Origin: VXNE01 sp963665455
Lineage (GTDB): Bacteria; Pseudomonadota; Gammaproteobacteria; Pseudomonadales; Azotimanducaceae
Length of the DNA stretch: 64,000 nt
Direction of reading: 5' to 3'
NCBI GenBank assembly: GCA_963665455.1
Contig: OY762279.1
Location: forward strand, 62,001 to 126,000
The position numbers and the translations under genes are program-made. Positions 1 through 7,956 of this stretch are shown here, one piece after another. Position 1 is the stretch's first letter. Each line of letters opens with the position of its first letter. The notes beneath the pieces are model-generated. The model saw nothing but the letters and a program-made list of their open reading frames with translations, had not been told where the DNA came from and made no database searches.

Positions 1-252
1 CGACGTCATGCCGGAGAGCAGGTTCTCGAAATCCATCTCCTGGGGATCGACGGGGACGACCCAGGGAGCGAACAGTGCCGCGAAGAGGGTCAGGACGATG
101 ACGACCGCGCCGAAGACGGCCTGGGGAATGCGCGCGAGCTTGAGCACGACGTCGACGGAGGGCCGGTGGTGCCCCACCTGGGGTGCTGACTCGGGCAGCG
201 GCGTGGGGCCGCCGGGGACGTTTGGGTTCGCCGCTTGGACGCTATCGGTCAT
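1..252 (-). CDS. Dipeptide/oligopeptide ABC transporter permease (DppC/OppC-like), N-terminal part
   Basis: This is the first 84 codons of a gene that runs off the left edge. The start is the ATG complementary to 250-252. It overlaps the end of the upstream permease gene by 11 bases, as expected for a coupled dppB-dppC pair. The translation opens with a Pro/Gly-rich cytoplasmic stretch of about 35 residues, then a hydrophobic segment (around VFGAVVIVLTLFAALF), the first transmembrane helix of the family. No permease signature loop is visible because the rest is missing. Identification rests on position after a DppB-like gene and on this N-terminal topology. It should form the heterodimeric inner-membrane channel with the next gene. 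Confidence 0.75.
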   Translation of the reverse strand, partial: MTDSVQAANPNVPGGPTPLPESAPQVGHHRPSVDVVLKLARIPQAVFGAVVIVLTLFAALFAPWVVPVDPQEMDFENLLSGMTS

Positions 253-1198
253 CGTACTTGATCCGGGGATCGAGCCACGCATACGCGACGTCGGTGACGA
301 GGTTGGCCACCAGCACCGCGAGCGCCATCAGGAGCACCGCGCCCTGGGCGGCCAGGAAGTCGCGCATGAAGATGGCCTGCACCAGGAATTGCCCCATGCC
401 GGGGATCCCGAACAGGGTCTCGATGACGACCGCCCCGGCGAAGATGCGCCCGGTCTGCAGCCCGAACACCGTCACCACGGGCAGCAGCGCGTTGCGCAGG
501 GCGTGCCGCCAGATGACGGTTCGCTCGCGCATGCCCTTGGCGCGGGCGGTGCGCACGTAGTCCTGCGCGAGCACCTCGAGCATCGCCGAGCGGCTCTGCC
601 GCATGATGATCGCGCTGCTCGTGATGCCGAGGGCGAAGGCCGGCAGGATCATGTAGCGGAGGCCTTCGAGGGGCTCCTCGAAGATGTCCACGTAGCCTTG
701 GGTCGGCAGCCAGCCCAGGGTCACGCCGAACAAGAGGATCGCCATGATGCCGAGCCAGAAGTTGGGGATGGCGACCCCGCCGATGGACAGCACCGTGGCG
801 ATGTAGTCGATGGGCCGGCCGCGATAGACCGCCGAGGCGATCCCGGCGGGCACGGCGATCAGGACGGCCATGATCCACGCGACGACGCCGAACTGGAGGG
901 TGACGGCGGCCCGGGTGCCGAGTTCCTCGACCACGGGCCGCTGGTTCTGGGTGGAGCGGCCAAGGTCTCCCTGGACCGCCTTGCCGAGCCAGATGGCGTA
1001 CTGGACCAGGATGGGCTCGTCGAGGTTGTGTTCCTTGCGGATGAGTTCGAGTTGCTCCTCGTCGAGGGATTCGCCGGGCCCGACCAGGGCCCGTGCCGGG
1101 TCGCCGGGAATCGCGTGCATCAGGCCATGCACCAGGAACGTCACGATGAGCAGCACCGGGACCATCTGGAGCAGACGACGCAGGAGATAGCGCCACAT
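242..1198 (-). CDS. Dipeptide/oligopeptide ABC transporter permease (DppB-like)
   Basis: The 318-residue product has the normal DppB/OppB length and architecture. It opens with MWRYLLRRLLQMVPVLLIVT as the first membrane helix. A periplasmic loop follows with the family-typical PGDPARALVGP and the LGxxxPILVQYxxWL-like region, then five further helices. The binding-protein-dependent permease loop (YVRTARAKGMRERTVIWRHA, about residues 215-235) is the EAA motif that docks on the ATPases. The C-terminus ends DPRIKYDDR, as in many DppB proteins. It is downstream of a family-5 binding protein and overlaps the DppC-like gene, so the three likely form one transcript. Substrate (peptide, nickel or another small molecule) cannot be decided from sequence. 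Confidence 0.93.
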   Translation of the reverse strand: MWRYLLRRLLQMVPVLLIVTFLVHGLMHAIPGDPARALVGPGESLDEEQLELIRKEHNLDEPILVQYAIWLGKAVQGDLGRSTQNQRPVVEELGTRAAVTLQFGVVAWIMAVLIAVPAGIASAVYRGRPIDYIATVLSIGGVAIPNFWLGIMAILLFGVTLGWLPTQGYVDIFEEPLEGLRYMILPAFALGITSSAIIMRQSRSAMLEVLAQDYVRTARAKGMRERTVIWRHALRNALLPVVTVFGLQTGRIFAGAVVIETLFGIPGMGQFLVQAIFMRDFLAAQGAVLLMALAVLVANLVTDVAYAWLDPRIKYDDR

Positions 1199-1228
1199 GG
1201 CGGCGTCCGCGCTAGCGACGGCGAGGGA

Positions 1229-2791
1229 TCATGGATCGCCCGCGATCCAGATCTCGCGCAGGCGCATCTTGCCGTCCCACCCCATCAGGCGGTTGAGGTT
1301 CCGCACCCTGAGCGGCGCCGCCGCGTAGTTCACGCCGTAGATGAGCGGCACGAACCACGCCTCGCGAAGCACGAGGTCGTTGAGTTCGAGGTAGACGCCC
1401 TTGCGCGAAGCGAGGTCGTAGAAGGAGGCGCCGCGCTCGACGAGGGCGTCGATGTCCGGGCGCGGCAGGTTGGCCGCGTTGTAGTAGCCGTCGCTCTTGA
1501 AGGCCAGGGACGCCAGCCAGTCGGGTTCGGGATAGCGGCTCCATCCGGTCATGTAGAGGGGGTACTGGCGGCCGTGGAAGAAGCGCTCCGTGGCGACGCC
1601 GGCGTTCAGCACCTCGATGTCCATGGTGATGCCGACCCGGCGCAGCATCGCGCGCACGATCTCGGCGGCGGGGATGTGCAGGGCGTTGTTGTTGGTGACG
1701 GCGGTGAACTCGAAGCCGTCGGGCTTGCCGGCCTCGCGCAGGAGCTGCCGGGAACGCTCGGGGTCGTAGGTGGGCCGCGCGTTGCTCGGCTCGTGGGCCC
1801 AGGCGCCGACGGGCCACATGCCGGAGTCGGCCAGGATCGCGTTGTCGAAGTAGATGGCCGTGTTGATGGCCCGGGGGTCGATGGCGTGCATCACGGCGCG
1901 GCGCAGGCGCGGGTCGTCGAGGGGCGCCATCGCCACGTTGAAGGCGAAGACGTGGGCGATGCTGCCGCCGGGCATAGTCTCGATGCGGAAGCGGCGGTCG
2001 CGGCGGAACGTCGAGACGTCCTTGTAGGGGAGGTAGGCAACGTCGATCTCGCCGGTGCGCAGCGCCGAGACCAGCACCGTCTCGTCGCGGATCACCCGGA
2101 TCGTCACCTCGTCCAGGTAGGGCAGGCGGTTGCCGGCCTCGTCCACGCCCCAATAGTCGTCGTTGCGCACGAGGTGCACGGCGGTGCCGGTGACGACGTC
2201 CGCGACGCGGAAGGGACCGGTGCCGGACGGGTTCCAGCCGTAATCCCTGCCTAGCTTGTGCACGGCCGCTGGGGAGTTCATGACCCCGCCCCGGTCGGCG
2301 AGCATGTTGAGCCCCGCCCCCCAGGGACGCTTCAGGTTGAGGCGCACCCGGTGCTCGCCCAGCACGTCGACCGCGTCGATCACCGTCATGGAGGCGCGGG
2401 GGGTGGCCATCGTCGCGGGGTCGAGAATGCGTTCGACGTTGAACCTCACCGCCTCGGCGTTGAACGGCGTTCCGTCATGGAAGCGCACCCCGCGGCGCAG
2501 TTCGAACGTGATGGCGTGGGGGGCTTCGGAGATCTCCCAGGAGGTCGCGAGGGAGGTCTCGGGCCGCGGCGCGAGGTCGGGATCGGCGTCGATGAGCTGG
2601 TCGAAGATCTGTCGCCAATAGTAGGCGTCGCCGCCCGAGCGGCCGAGCACGGCGTCGAGGGACATGGGTTCGTTGGTGTAGCCGATGCGCAGGTGGCCGC
2701 CGTATTGGGGCTGCTCGCCGACCGCCGCCGCCGCCAGCAGCGCGAAGCCGGCCCACGCCATGCGGCGCCGGATCCTGCCGGTCACGTCCAT
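1229..2791 (-). CDS. ABC transporter substrate-binding protein, family 5 (DppA/OppA-like)
   Basis: The 520-residue product begins with a basic N-terminus and a short hydrophobic stretch (AWAGFALLAAAAVG) that looks like a Sec signal peptide. The mature protein follows the extracellular solute-binding family 5 pattern: GGHLRIGYTNEPMSLD near the N-terminus, LATSWEISE, the FELRRGVRFHDGTPFNAEAV block, and later SGTGPFRV and DEVTIRVIRDETV. Length matches the family (about 500-550 residues). The start ATG lies just after the divergent control region. It should capture the ligand in the periplasm and deliver it to the two permeases encoded downstream. Closely related proteins bind peptides, glutathione or nickel, so the ligand is left open. 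Confidence 0.92.
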   Translation of the reverse strand: MDVTGRIRRRMAWAGFALLAAAAVGEQPQYGGHLRIGYTNEPMSLDAVLGRSGGDAYYWRQIFDQLIDADPDLAPRPETSLATSWEISEAPHAITFELRRGVRFHDGTPFNAEAVRFNVERILDPATMATPRASMTVIDAVDVLGEHRVRLNLKRPWGAGLNMLADRGGVMNSPAAVHKLGRDYGWNPSGTGPFRVADVVTGTAVHLVRNDDYWGVDEAGNRLPYLDEVTIRVIRDETVLVSALRTGEIDVAYLPYKDVSTFRRDRRFRIETMPGGSIAHVFAFNVAMAPLDDPRLRRAVMHAIDPRAINTAIYFDNAILADSGMWPVGAWAHEPSNARPTYDPERSRQLLREAGKPDGFEFTAVTNNNALHIPAAEIVRAMLRRVGITMDIEVLNAGVATERFFHGRQYPLYMTGWSRYPEPDWLASLAFKSDGYYNAANLPRPDIDALVERGASFYDLASRKGVYLELNDLVLREAWFVPLIYGVNYAAAPLRVRNLNRLMGWDGKMRLREIWIAGDP

Positions 2792-2824
2792 CGAGTCGCC
2801 ATCGCTTCGCGCTTGCCTCCCGGG

Positions 2825-2853
2825 CGCGTTTACGGCACGGAAGTGTAAACGCG
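2825..2853. promoter_or_regulatory. Perfect inverted repeat between divergent ABC-transporter operons
   Basis: The arms CGCGTTTAC (2825-2833) and GTAAACGCG (2845-2853) are exact reverse complements over 9 bases with an 11-base spacer. The site sits between the binding-protein gene (minus) and the ATPase genes (plus). This is where a dimeric repressor or activator would control both operons. No regulator gene is adjacent, so the protein that binds is unknown. Confidence 0.6.
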
Positions 2854-2928
2854 GCGGTGACGGTGGATTTGACCCATCGCGCCGCGATCCGACAAGCTCT
2901 CGGGACTTCCTGTGCTGATGGACCGGGG

Positions 2929-3969
2929 ATGGAGCAGGCTGCCGCGCCGGAGACGTCGGGATTCGGGGACGTGGTCCTCGCGGTCGATGATCTCGTGACC
3001 ACCTTCCGTACGCCGGACGGCGTGGCGCCCGCGGTGGACGGCGTCTCGTTCGAGGTCCGTGCCGGCGAGACCCTCGGCGTGGTCGGCGAGTCGGGCTGCG
3101 GCAAGAGCGTGACGGCGCTCTCGATCCTCGGGCTCATTCCGAGTCCGCCGGGAAGGGTCGAACGCGGCACGGCTTTCCTCGGCGGCCGCGACCTGCTCGC
3201 CCTGCCGGAGCGGACCCTGGCGGACATGCGGGGCAACGAGATCGCGATGATCTTCCAGGAGCCGATGACCTCGTTGAATCCCGTGCTCACCGTCGGCCAT
3301 CAGATCGCGGAGACGGTGCGGCGGCACGGCGGCGCGACGCGGTCGAAAGCAATGCGCCGGGCGGTCGAGATGCTGGACCTAGTGGGCATCCCGGAAGCGG
3401 CGCGGCGGGCGCGCGAGTATCCGCACCAGTTGTCCGGCGGCATGCGGCAGCGCGCGATGATCGCGATGGCGCTGTCCTGCGAACCGAAGGTGCTCATCGC
3501 GGACGAGCCGACCACGGCCCTCGACGTGACGATCCAGGCGCAGGTGCTGGACCTCATCCGGGAGTTGCAGGGGCGGCTCGGCACGGCCGTCATCCTGATC
3601 ACCCACGACCTGGGGGTGATCGCCGAGACCGCGCACCGGGTGGTCGTGATGTACGCCGGCCGTAAGGTGGAGGAGACGGACGTCACGACGCTCTTCGACG
3701 CGCCGCGGCACCCCTACGCGCGCGGGCTCCTCGCCTCCGTGCCGACGCTCGATGCGCTCGGCGACGGCGCGGCCGGCGAACGGCGGCTGGCGGAGATCCC
3801 CGGCGTTGTGCCGAAACGCACGGGACTCCCCGCGGGCTGCGCCTTCGCGCCGCGCTGTCCGCTCGCGGACGAACGCTGCGCGAGTTCCCGCCCGGCATTC
3901 GAAGAGCAGAGGCCGGGGCACTGGGCGGCTTGCTGGCATGCCGATGCCACGCTGGAGGCGGGGTCGTGA
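2929..3969 (+). CDS. Oligopeptide ABC transporter ATP-binding protein (DppD/OppD-like)
   Basis: The ATPase has Walker A GESGCGKS, signature LSGGMRQR, Walker B VLIADEPTTALD and the switch His in LITHDLGV. The C-terminal OppD/F extension has the expected cysteine pattern (CAFAPRCPLADERC), which in this family can hold an Fe-S cluster or metal. I prefer the ATG at 2929 because the GTG at 2857 would place the start against the inverted repeat and add 24 residues without family similarity. It ends in a GTGA overlap with the next ATPase gene, so the two are translationally coupled. Together they should form the heterodimeric motor of the importer encoded on the opposite strand. Confidence 0.93.
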   Translation: MEQAAAPETSGFGDVVLAVDDLVTTFRTPDGVAPAVDGVSFEVRAGETLGVVGESGCGKSVTALSILGLIPSPPGRVERGTAFLGGRDLLALPERTLADMRGNEIAMIFQEPMTSLNPVLTVGHQIAETVRRHGGATRSKAMRRAVEMLDLVGIPEAARRAREYPHQLSGGMRQRAMIAMALSCEPKVLIADEPTTALDVTIQAQVLDLIRELQGRLGTAVILITHDLGVIAETAHRVVVMYAGRKVEETDVTTLFDAPRHPYARGLLASVPTLDALGDGAAGERRLAEIPGVVPKRTGLPAGCAFAPRCPLADERCASSRPAFEEQRPGHWAACWHADATLEAGS

Positions 3970-4937
3970 CGGACGCGGGTCCAGTCCTCGAAGTCGAGGG
4001 ACTTCGGAAGTACTTCGTGTCGCCGCGCCGGCTGCTCGGACCGCGGGCGGGGGTCGTCCATGCGGTGGACGGTGTCAGCTTCACCATCGGGGCGCGGGAG
4101 ACGCTCGGGCTCGTGGGGGAGAGCGGCTGCGGCAAGTCCACGGTCGGCCGCACGGTACTGCGCCTGCTGAAGCCCACCGACGGCGCGATCCGCCTCCTTG
4201 GGGACGACATCACGGGCCTCGAGAGCCGGGCGCTGCGCCCCTACCGCCGCCGCATGCAGATCATCTTCCAGGATCCGTACTCGTCCCTCGATCCGCGCAT
4301 GACGGCCGGGGACATCGCGGGGGAACTGCTTGGCGTGCATGGCGTGTCGAGCCGCGTCGAGCGCAACGAACGCGTGGCGGAGCTGTTCGCACGAGTCGGC
4401 CTCCGGCGCGACCAGATCGCGAACTATCCCCACGAGTTCTCCGGCGGCCAGCGCCAGCGCCTAGGCATCGCCCGGGCGCTCTCCCTACAGCCGAGCCTGA
4501 TCGTCTGCGACGAACCGGTGTCCGCCCTCGATGTCTCGATCCAGGCCCAGGTCATCAACCTGCTCATGGACCTGCAGGCCGAGTACGGCCTCTCCTATCT
4601 CTTCATCGCCCACGACCTCGCGGTCGTCGAGCACATCAGCCACCGGGTGGCGGTGATGTACCTGGGGCGCATCGTGGAGTTCGCCGACAAGTGGGAGTTG
4701 TTCGCGAATCCGCTGCACCCCTACACGGAGAGCCTGCTCGACGCGGTTCCCGTGCCGGATCCGCGGCGCGTCCGTCGGCGGCGAATCGTCCGGGGCGACG
4801 TGCCAAGCCCCATCGACCGGCCCTCGGGATGCCACTTCCACACGCGCTGTCCCTACGCCGTCGAACGCTGCCGGAGCGAGGATCCACCCCTCAGGGAGGT
4901 TGCGCCAGGACATCGCGTAGCGTGCCACTTGCGATGA
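3966..4937 (+). CDS. Oligopeptide ABC transporter ATP-binding protein (DppF/OppF-like)
   Basis: This second ATPase carries Walker A GESGCGKS, the Q-loop MQIIFQDPYSSLDPRMT typical of DppF, signature FSGGQRQR, Walker B LIVCDEPVSALD and FIAHDLAVV. The C-terminal extension again has clustered cysteines (CHFHTRCPYAVERC). The GTG start at 3966 overlaps the preceding stop as GTGA. An in-frame upstream start at 3930 would lie inside the previous gene and is less likely. Length (323 residues) fits the family. It completes a five-component importer arranged as a divergon, with the binding protein and permeases on the other side of the inverted repeat. Confidence 0.93.
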   Translation: MTDAGPVLEVEGLRKYFVSPRRLLGPRAGVVHAVDGVSFTIGARETLGLVGESGCGKSTVGRTVLRLLKPTDGAIRLLGDDITGLESRALRPYRRRMQIIFQDPYSSLDPRMTAGDIAGELLGVHGVSSRVERNERVAELFARVGLRRDQIANYPHEFSGGQRQRLGIARALSLQPSLIVCDEPVSALDVSIQAQVINLLMDLQAEYGLSYLFIAHDLAVVEHISHRVAVMYLGRIVEFADKWELFANPLHPYTESLLDAVPVPDPRRVRRRRIVRGDVPSPIDRPSGCHFHTRCPYAVERCRSEDPPLREVAPGHRVACHLR

Positions 4938-5049
4938 TTCGCACCTTGAATCGGGCGGATCTCTCACACGCGACGTGGTGTTTGGCTGATAGGCGATACG
5001 TGTGGCGGGGCTATACTGGCCCGTCAAGAAATCACGGGTTTCCCATGCG

Positions 5050-5697
5050 GTGAAGGCATCCCAGGCCATTACGCGGCATCCGACTTGTCGTGCCTCCCAA
5101 GAGGCGCTGGACGCGCTCGTCTGCGATGCCCTGCCGCGCCAAGGCCATTGGTCCGAGGCGGACTACCTGTGGTTGACGGACCGCGCCGAAGGCCGGACGG
5201 AGTTCACGGACGGATACATCGAACTGTTGCCCATGCCCACCGTGGTGCACCAAGCGATTCTCAAACTCCTTCTGAAAGCCTTCGATGCTTGGGTCGACCC
5301 GCGTGGCGGCTTGGTGCTCTTCGCTCCGCTGCGCCTGCGCGTGCGGGAGAACAAGTTCCGCGAACCCGACCTGCTTCTACTGCGCGACCGGCACGAGGCC
5401 CGCAACCGGAACCGCTTTTGGCTCGGTGCCGACCTGGTGCTTGAAGTGGTGAGTGCGGATGGCGAGAGGAGGGATTGGGTCGAGAAGCGCGCCGACTACG
5501 CGGAAGGCCGGATTCCGGAGTACTGGATCGTGGATCCTCCGCAGGAGACCGTCACCGTCCTGACGCTCGATGGTGATGCCTATGCGGAGCACGGCGTCTT
5601 CGGCGACGGCGACGTGGCCACGTCGGTGCTGTTGCCGGGTTTTGCCGTGGACGTGACCTCCGTCTTCGACGCCGCCAGGAGCTCGGGCGCGACTTGA
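5050..5697 (+). CDS. Uma2 family (DUF820) putative restriction-endonuclease-like protein
   Basis: The product has the Uma2 hallmarks in order: TEFTDGYIELLPMPT followed by a His-containing helix, REPDLLLLRDRH, LVLEVVSADGERRDWVEKR and YAEGRIPEYWIVDP. The family has the PD-(D/E)XK nuclease fold. Here the acidic residue of EPDLLLL and the E-x-V of LVLEVVS are the candidate metal-binding positions. Its biological role is not established. Start is uncertain: GTG at 5050 is chosen, and an in-frame GTG at 5002 would add 16 residues. It stands alone between the transporter and hisB. A TATACT hexamer at 5012-5017 could be its -10 element. Confidence 0.85.
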   Translation: MKASQAITRHPTCRASQEALDALVCDALPRQGHWSEADYLWLTDRAEGRTEFTDGYIELLPMPTVVHQAILKLLLKAFDAWVDPRGGLVLFAPLRLRVRENKFREPDLLLLRDRHEARNRNRFWLGADLVLEVVSADGERRDWVEKRADYAEGRIPEYWIVDPPQETVTVLTLDGDAYAEHGVFGDGDVATSVLLPGFAVDVTSVFDAARSSGAT

Positions 5698-5706
5698 CGC
5701 GCGCTA

Positions 5707-5748
5707 GGCAGTTGCGCCAGCAACTGCCAACGCGAGCGCCAGCTCGCG
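5707..5748. repeat. Two consecutive hairpins with the same GCCA loop upstream of hisB
   Basis: The first hairpin pairs GGCAGTTGC (5707-5715) with GCAACTGCC (5720-5728) around the loop GCCA. The second pairs CGCGAGC (5731-5737) with GCTCGCG (5742-5748), again around GCCA. They lie between the Uma2 stop and the hisB -10 element. There is no T-run, so they are either a Rho-independent-like terminator without a tract, or a small REP-type element. Confidence 0.5.
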
Positions 5749-5763
5749 CAGCCACCGCCCCGC

Positions 5764-5769
5764 TATAAT
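5764..5769 (+). promoter_or_regulatory. Consensus -10 element for a probably leaderless hisB transcript
   Basis: A perfect TATAAT ends six bases before the hisB GTG. Initiation at the usual distance would fall on or next to the start codon. No Shine-Dalgarno sequence is present in the interval, which supports a leaderless mRNA. No good -35 hexamer is seen at 17 bases upstream. Confidence 0.55.
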
Positions 5770-5775
5770 CGCCGC

Positions 5776-6363
5776 GTGAACCGTTCCGCCTCCATCTCCC
5801 GTGACACCCTCGAGACGAAGATCAAGGTCGAGATCGACCTCGACGGCTCCGGCGCGTCGCGGCTCGACACCGGGCTGCCCTTCTTTGAGCACATGCTCGA
5901 CCAGGTGGCCCGGCACGGCCTGGTCGACCTCACCGTCGAGGCCGAGGGCGATCTGCACGTGGACGCCCACCACACGGTCGAGGACGTCGGTATCGCCCTG
6001 GGCCAGGCGACGGCGCGGGCCGTGGGAGACAAGAAGGGCATCACCCGCTATGGCCACGCCTACGTGCCCCTCGACGAGGCCCTGTCCCGGGTGGTCGTCG
6101 ACTTCTCGGGCCGGCCGGGGCTCGCCTGGTCCGTGGATTTCGTGCGCCCCCGCGTGGGCGAGTTCGACGTGGACCTCTTGCACGAGTTCTTCCAGGGATT
6201 CGTGAACCACGCCCAGGTCACCGTCCACGTCGACAACCTGAAGGGCGCGAACGCGCACCACCAGGCGGAGACGGTGTTCAAGGCCTTCGGCCGTGCCTTG
6301 CGCATGGCCGTGACGCCCGATCCCCGCAGCGAGGCGTTGCCGAGCACGAAGGGCACGCTTTGA
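5776..6363 (+). CDS. hisB: Imidazoleglycerol-phosphate dehydratase (HisB)
   Basis: The enzyme converts imidazole glycerol phosphate to imidazole acetol phosphate in histidine synthesis. The 195-residue product is the stand-alone dehydratase without an N-terminal phosphatase domain. It shows the manganese-binding motifs LPFFEHMLDQ and VDAHHTVEDVGI in the first half, LDEALSRVVVDFSGRP in the middle and GANAHHQAETVFKAFGRALR near the C-terminus. This His/Glu repeat pattern is diagnostic. The GTG start fits the -10 element just upstream. Its stop overlaps the start of hisA, so the two are coupled. The usual hisH gene between hisB and hisA is absent. Confidence 0.96.
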   Translation: MNRSASISRDTLETKIKVEIDLDGSGASRLDTGLPFFEHMLDQVARHGLVDLTVEAEGDLHVDAHHTVEDVGIALGQATARAVGDKKGITRYGHAYVPLDEALSRVVVDFSGRPGLAWSVDFVRPRVGEFDVDLLHEFFQGFVNHAQVTVHVDNLKGANAHHQAETVFKAFGRALRMAVTPDPRSEALPSTKGTL

Positions 6364-7109
6364 TCGTCATCCCGGCGATCGACCTTCAGGATGGCCGCTG
6401 CGTTCAACTCAAGCAGGGCGTCAAGGATTCGGCGTCCGTGTACGGCGACGATCCGGTCGCCATGGTGGAACGGTGGACGAGCCGGGGTGCGCGGCGCATC
6501 CATGTAGTCGACCTTGACGGGGCTTTCGCCGGTGCCCGGAAGCATGCGTCGGTGGTCGCGGGGATGGCGGCGGCCGCGGGGAAGGTTCCCGTGCAGGTCG
6601 GCGGCGGCGTGCGGACGGCGGAATCGATCGAGCGCTACTTGGACGCCGGCGTCAGCCAAGTGATCGTGGGCACGCGCGCGATCGAGGATCCGCCGTTCCT
6701 CGCGGCGATGGCGGAGCGCTTTCCGGAGCGCGTGATCCTGGGGCTAGACGCCCGGGCTGGACGAGCGGCGACCGCCGGTTGGGACGAGACCAGCGACACG
6801 GGCGCGGTGGAATTCGCGGCCGGCGTTGCTGCGCTGCCGCTCTTCGCCATCGTGTTCACGGACATCGGGCGGGACGGCATGCTCACGGGCGTGAATATCG
6901 AGGCGACCGCGGCCGTGGCTGCGACGGCCGGCGTGCCCGTCATCGCATCGGGCGGAGTGCGCGACTTGGACGATATTCGCCGTCTGAAGGCCCTCGGGCT
7001 CGACGAGGGAGCGCTGATGGGCGTGATCGCGGGGTCGGCGCTCTATGAGGGGACCCTCGAACTCGAAGCCGCGCAGGCGCTGCTGGAGGCAGTGGAATCT
7101 GGCGGGTAG
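6360..7109 (+). CDS. hisA: Phosphoribosylformimino-5-aminoimidazole carboxamide ribotide isomerase (HisA)
   Basis: HisA catalyses the Amadori isomerisation of ProFAR to PRFAR in histidine synthesis. The 249-residue TIM-barrel protein begins MIVIPAIDLQDGRCVQLKQG, with the first catalytic Asp in AIDLQDG. It has the phosphate-binding GGGVRT near residue 81, the second catalytic Asp in FTDIGRDGMLTG and the terminal IASGGVRDLDD phosphate loop. Translation starts at a TTG overlapping the hisB stop (TTGA). The run ends here: no hisF follows, and a convergent Hsp20 gene comes next. The glutaminase (hisH) and cyclase (hisF) must be elsewhere. Confidence 0.96.
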   Translation: MIVIPAIDLQDGRCVQLKQGVKDSASVYGDDPVAMVERWTSRGARRIHVVDLDGAFAGARKHASVVAGMAAAAGKVPVQVGGGVRTAESIERYLDAGVSQVIVGTRAIEDPPFLAAMAERFPERVILGLDARAGRAATAGWDETSDTGAVEFAAGVAALPLFAIVFTDIGRDGMLTGVNIEATAAVAATAGVPVIASGGVRDLDDIRRLKALGLDEGALMGVIAGSALYEGTLELEAAQALLEAVESGG

Positions 7110-7119
7110 AGAAGAACCC

Positions 7120-7151
7120 GTCGGCTGCCCCCGGGGGAGGGGGCAACCGAC
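7120..7151. terminator. Strong hairpin between convergent hisA and hsp20
   Basis: GTCGG (7120-7124) plus TGCCCCC (7126-7132) pair with GGGGGCA (7139-7145) plus CCGAC (7147-7151), leaving one C/A mismatch and a six-base loop. It sits 10 bases after the hisA stop and 12 bases before the hsp20 stop on the other strand. It could serve both genes, although no T-run follows on either side. Confidence 0.55.
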
Positions 7152-7163
7152 AGGACAGGTCCG

Positions 7164-7571
7164 TCAGTGGACCTTCACCTCGATCGCGCGCGGCTTGGCC
7201 TTCTCGCGCTTGCCGACGGTGACCGAGAGCACGCCGCGGTCGGCGCTCGCCTCGATGGCGTCCTCGTCCGCGTCTTCCGGCAGGCGGAAGTTGCGCGTGA
7301 ACTTGCCGAAGCGCCGCTCGGTGCGGTGTACCTTCTCCGAGTCGCGCGTGCGCTCGTACTTGCGCTCGCCCGCGACGGTCAGGACACCGTCCTTGAACGT
7401 GACGCTCACGTCCTCGGGGGACATCGCCGGCAGCTCCACGTCGACGCGGTACGAGTCGTCGTACTCCCGCACGTCCACGGGCGGCAGCCAGTCGTTGTAG
7501 CTCTCGCCGAGGAAACCTCGCGCGAACAGGTCGTCGAATTCCCGGATGGGATTCCAGCGCATCAGGGTCAT
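7164..7571 (-). CDS. Hsp20/alpha-crystallin small heat-shock protein
   Basis: The 135-residue product is an ATP-independent holdase that binds unfolding proteins. It has a short N-terminal arm (MTLMRWNPIREFDDLF), an alpha-crystallin domain from about residue 30 (PPVDVREYDDSYRVDVELPA, then DVSVTFKDGVLTVAGERKYE) and the family signature region with GVLSVTV near residue 120. The C-terminal I-x-V-type anchor appears as AIEVKVH. A good ribosome site (AAGGAG) precedes the ATG. A heat-shock-type promoter is visible upstream (7607-7634). Convergent with hisA across a hairpin. Confidence 0.93.
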   Translation of the reverse strand: MTLMRWNPIREFDDLFARGFLGESYNDWLPPVDVREYDDSYRVDVELPAMSPEDVSVTFKDGVLTVAGERKYERTRDSEKVHRTERRFGKFTRNFRLPEDADEDAIEASADRGVLSVTVGKREKAKPRAIEVKVH

Positions 7572-7606
7572 TTTCTTGCTCCTTCTCAGGTTGCCGATGA
7601 CCCCTA

Positions 7607-7634
7607 CGTATGGCCCCCTATCCGGGTTTCAAAG
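7607..7634 (-). promoter_or_regulatory. Possible sigma-32-type promoter of the Hsp20 gene
   Basis: Read on the minus strand, CTTTGAAA (7634-7627) is followed after 12 bases by GCCATACG (7614-7607). The known heat-shock consensus is CTTGAAA, 11-16 bases, CCCCATnT, so the -35 matches well and the -10 partly. It lies about 36 bases upstream of the start codon. Confidence 0.45.
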
Positions 7635-7956
7635 ACCTTGAAATCGCCTTGTCAATCCCCAAGCCCGTGATTTTTTCGCGCTAGGAGCGTGTCTGCGGTA
7701 GCGCGTCGTCGAGTGGCGGGTCAGGCACGGACACTGGACGACCGGCCGTGGTGCCGAGGTTGGGGACTGGAGGCCCCATCCGCGCGGCCCAGAAACCGCC
7801 TGCGAGAGCGTCGGAGCAGCGCGGCGACGGCTCGCGCCCCGGAAGCGGCACCTGCCCACCCGAGAAAACGCTACAGCGCAAGTCCCTCAACCTTGCCGAG
7901 TGTTGCGTTCAAGGCAGAGGTGCCTTACGGTGCTGCAGCACACGCAAGGAATCGAC
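7635..7956. other. Intergenic stretch without a recognisable gene
   Basis: About 320 bases separate the Hsp20 promoter from the antitoxin gene. Short open frames exist on both strands, but none has a ribosome site or a recognisable protein family. The antitoxin promoter should lie in the last 60 bases. I see no terminator, tRNA or repeat here. Confidence 0.4.

Noticed and set aside
8..2254. A plus-strand frame of 748 codons over the permease and binding-protein genes
   Set aside because: The translated sequence is rich in R, G, H, A and D without domains, while the minus strand encodes clear transporter proteins.
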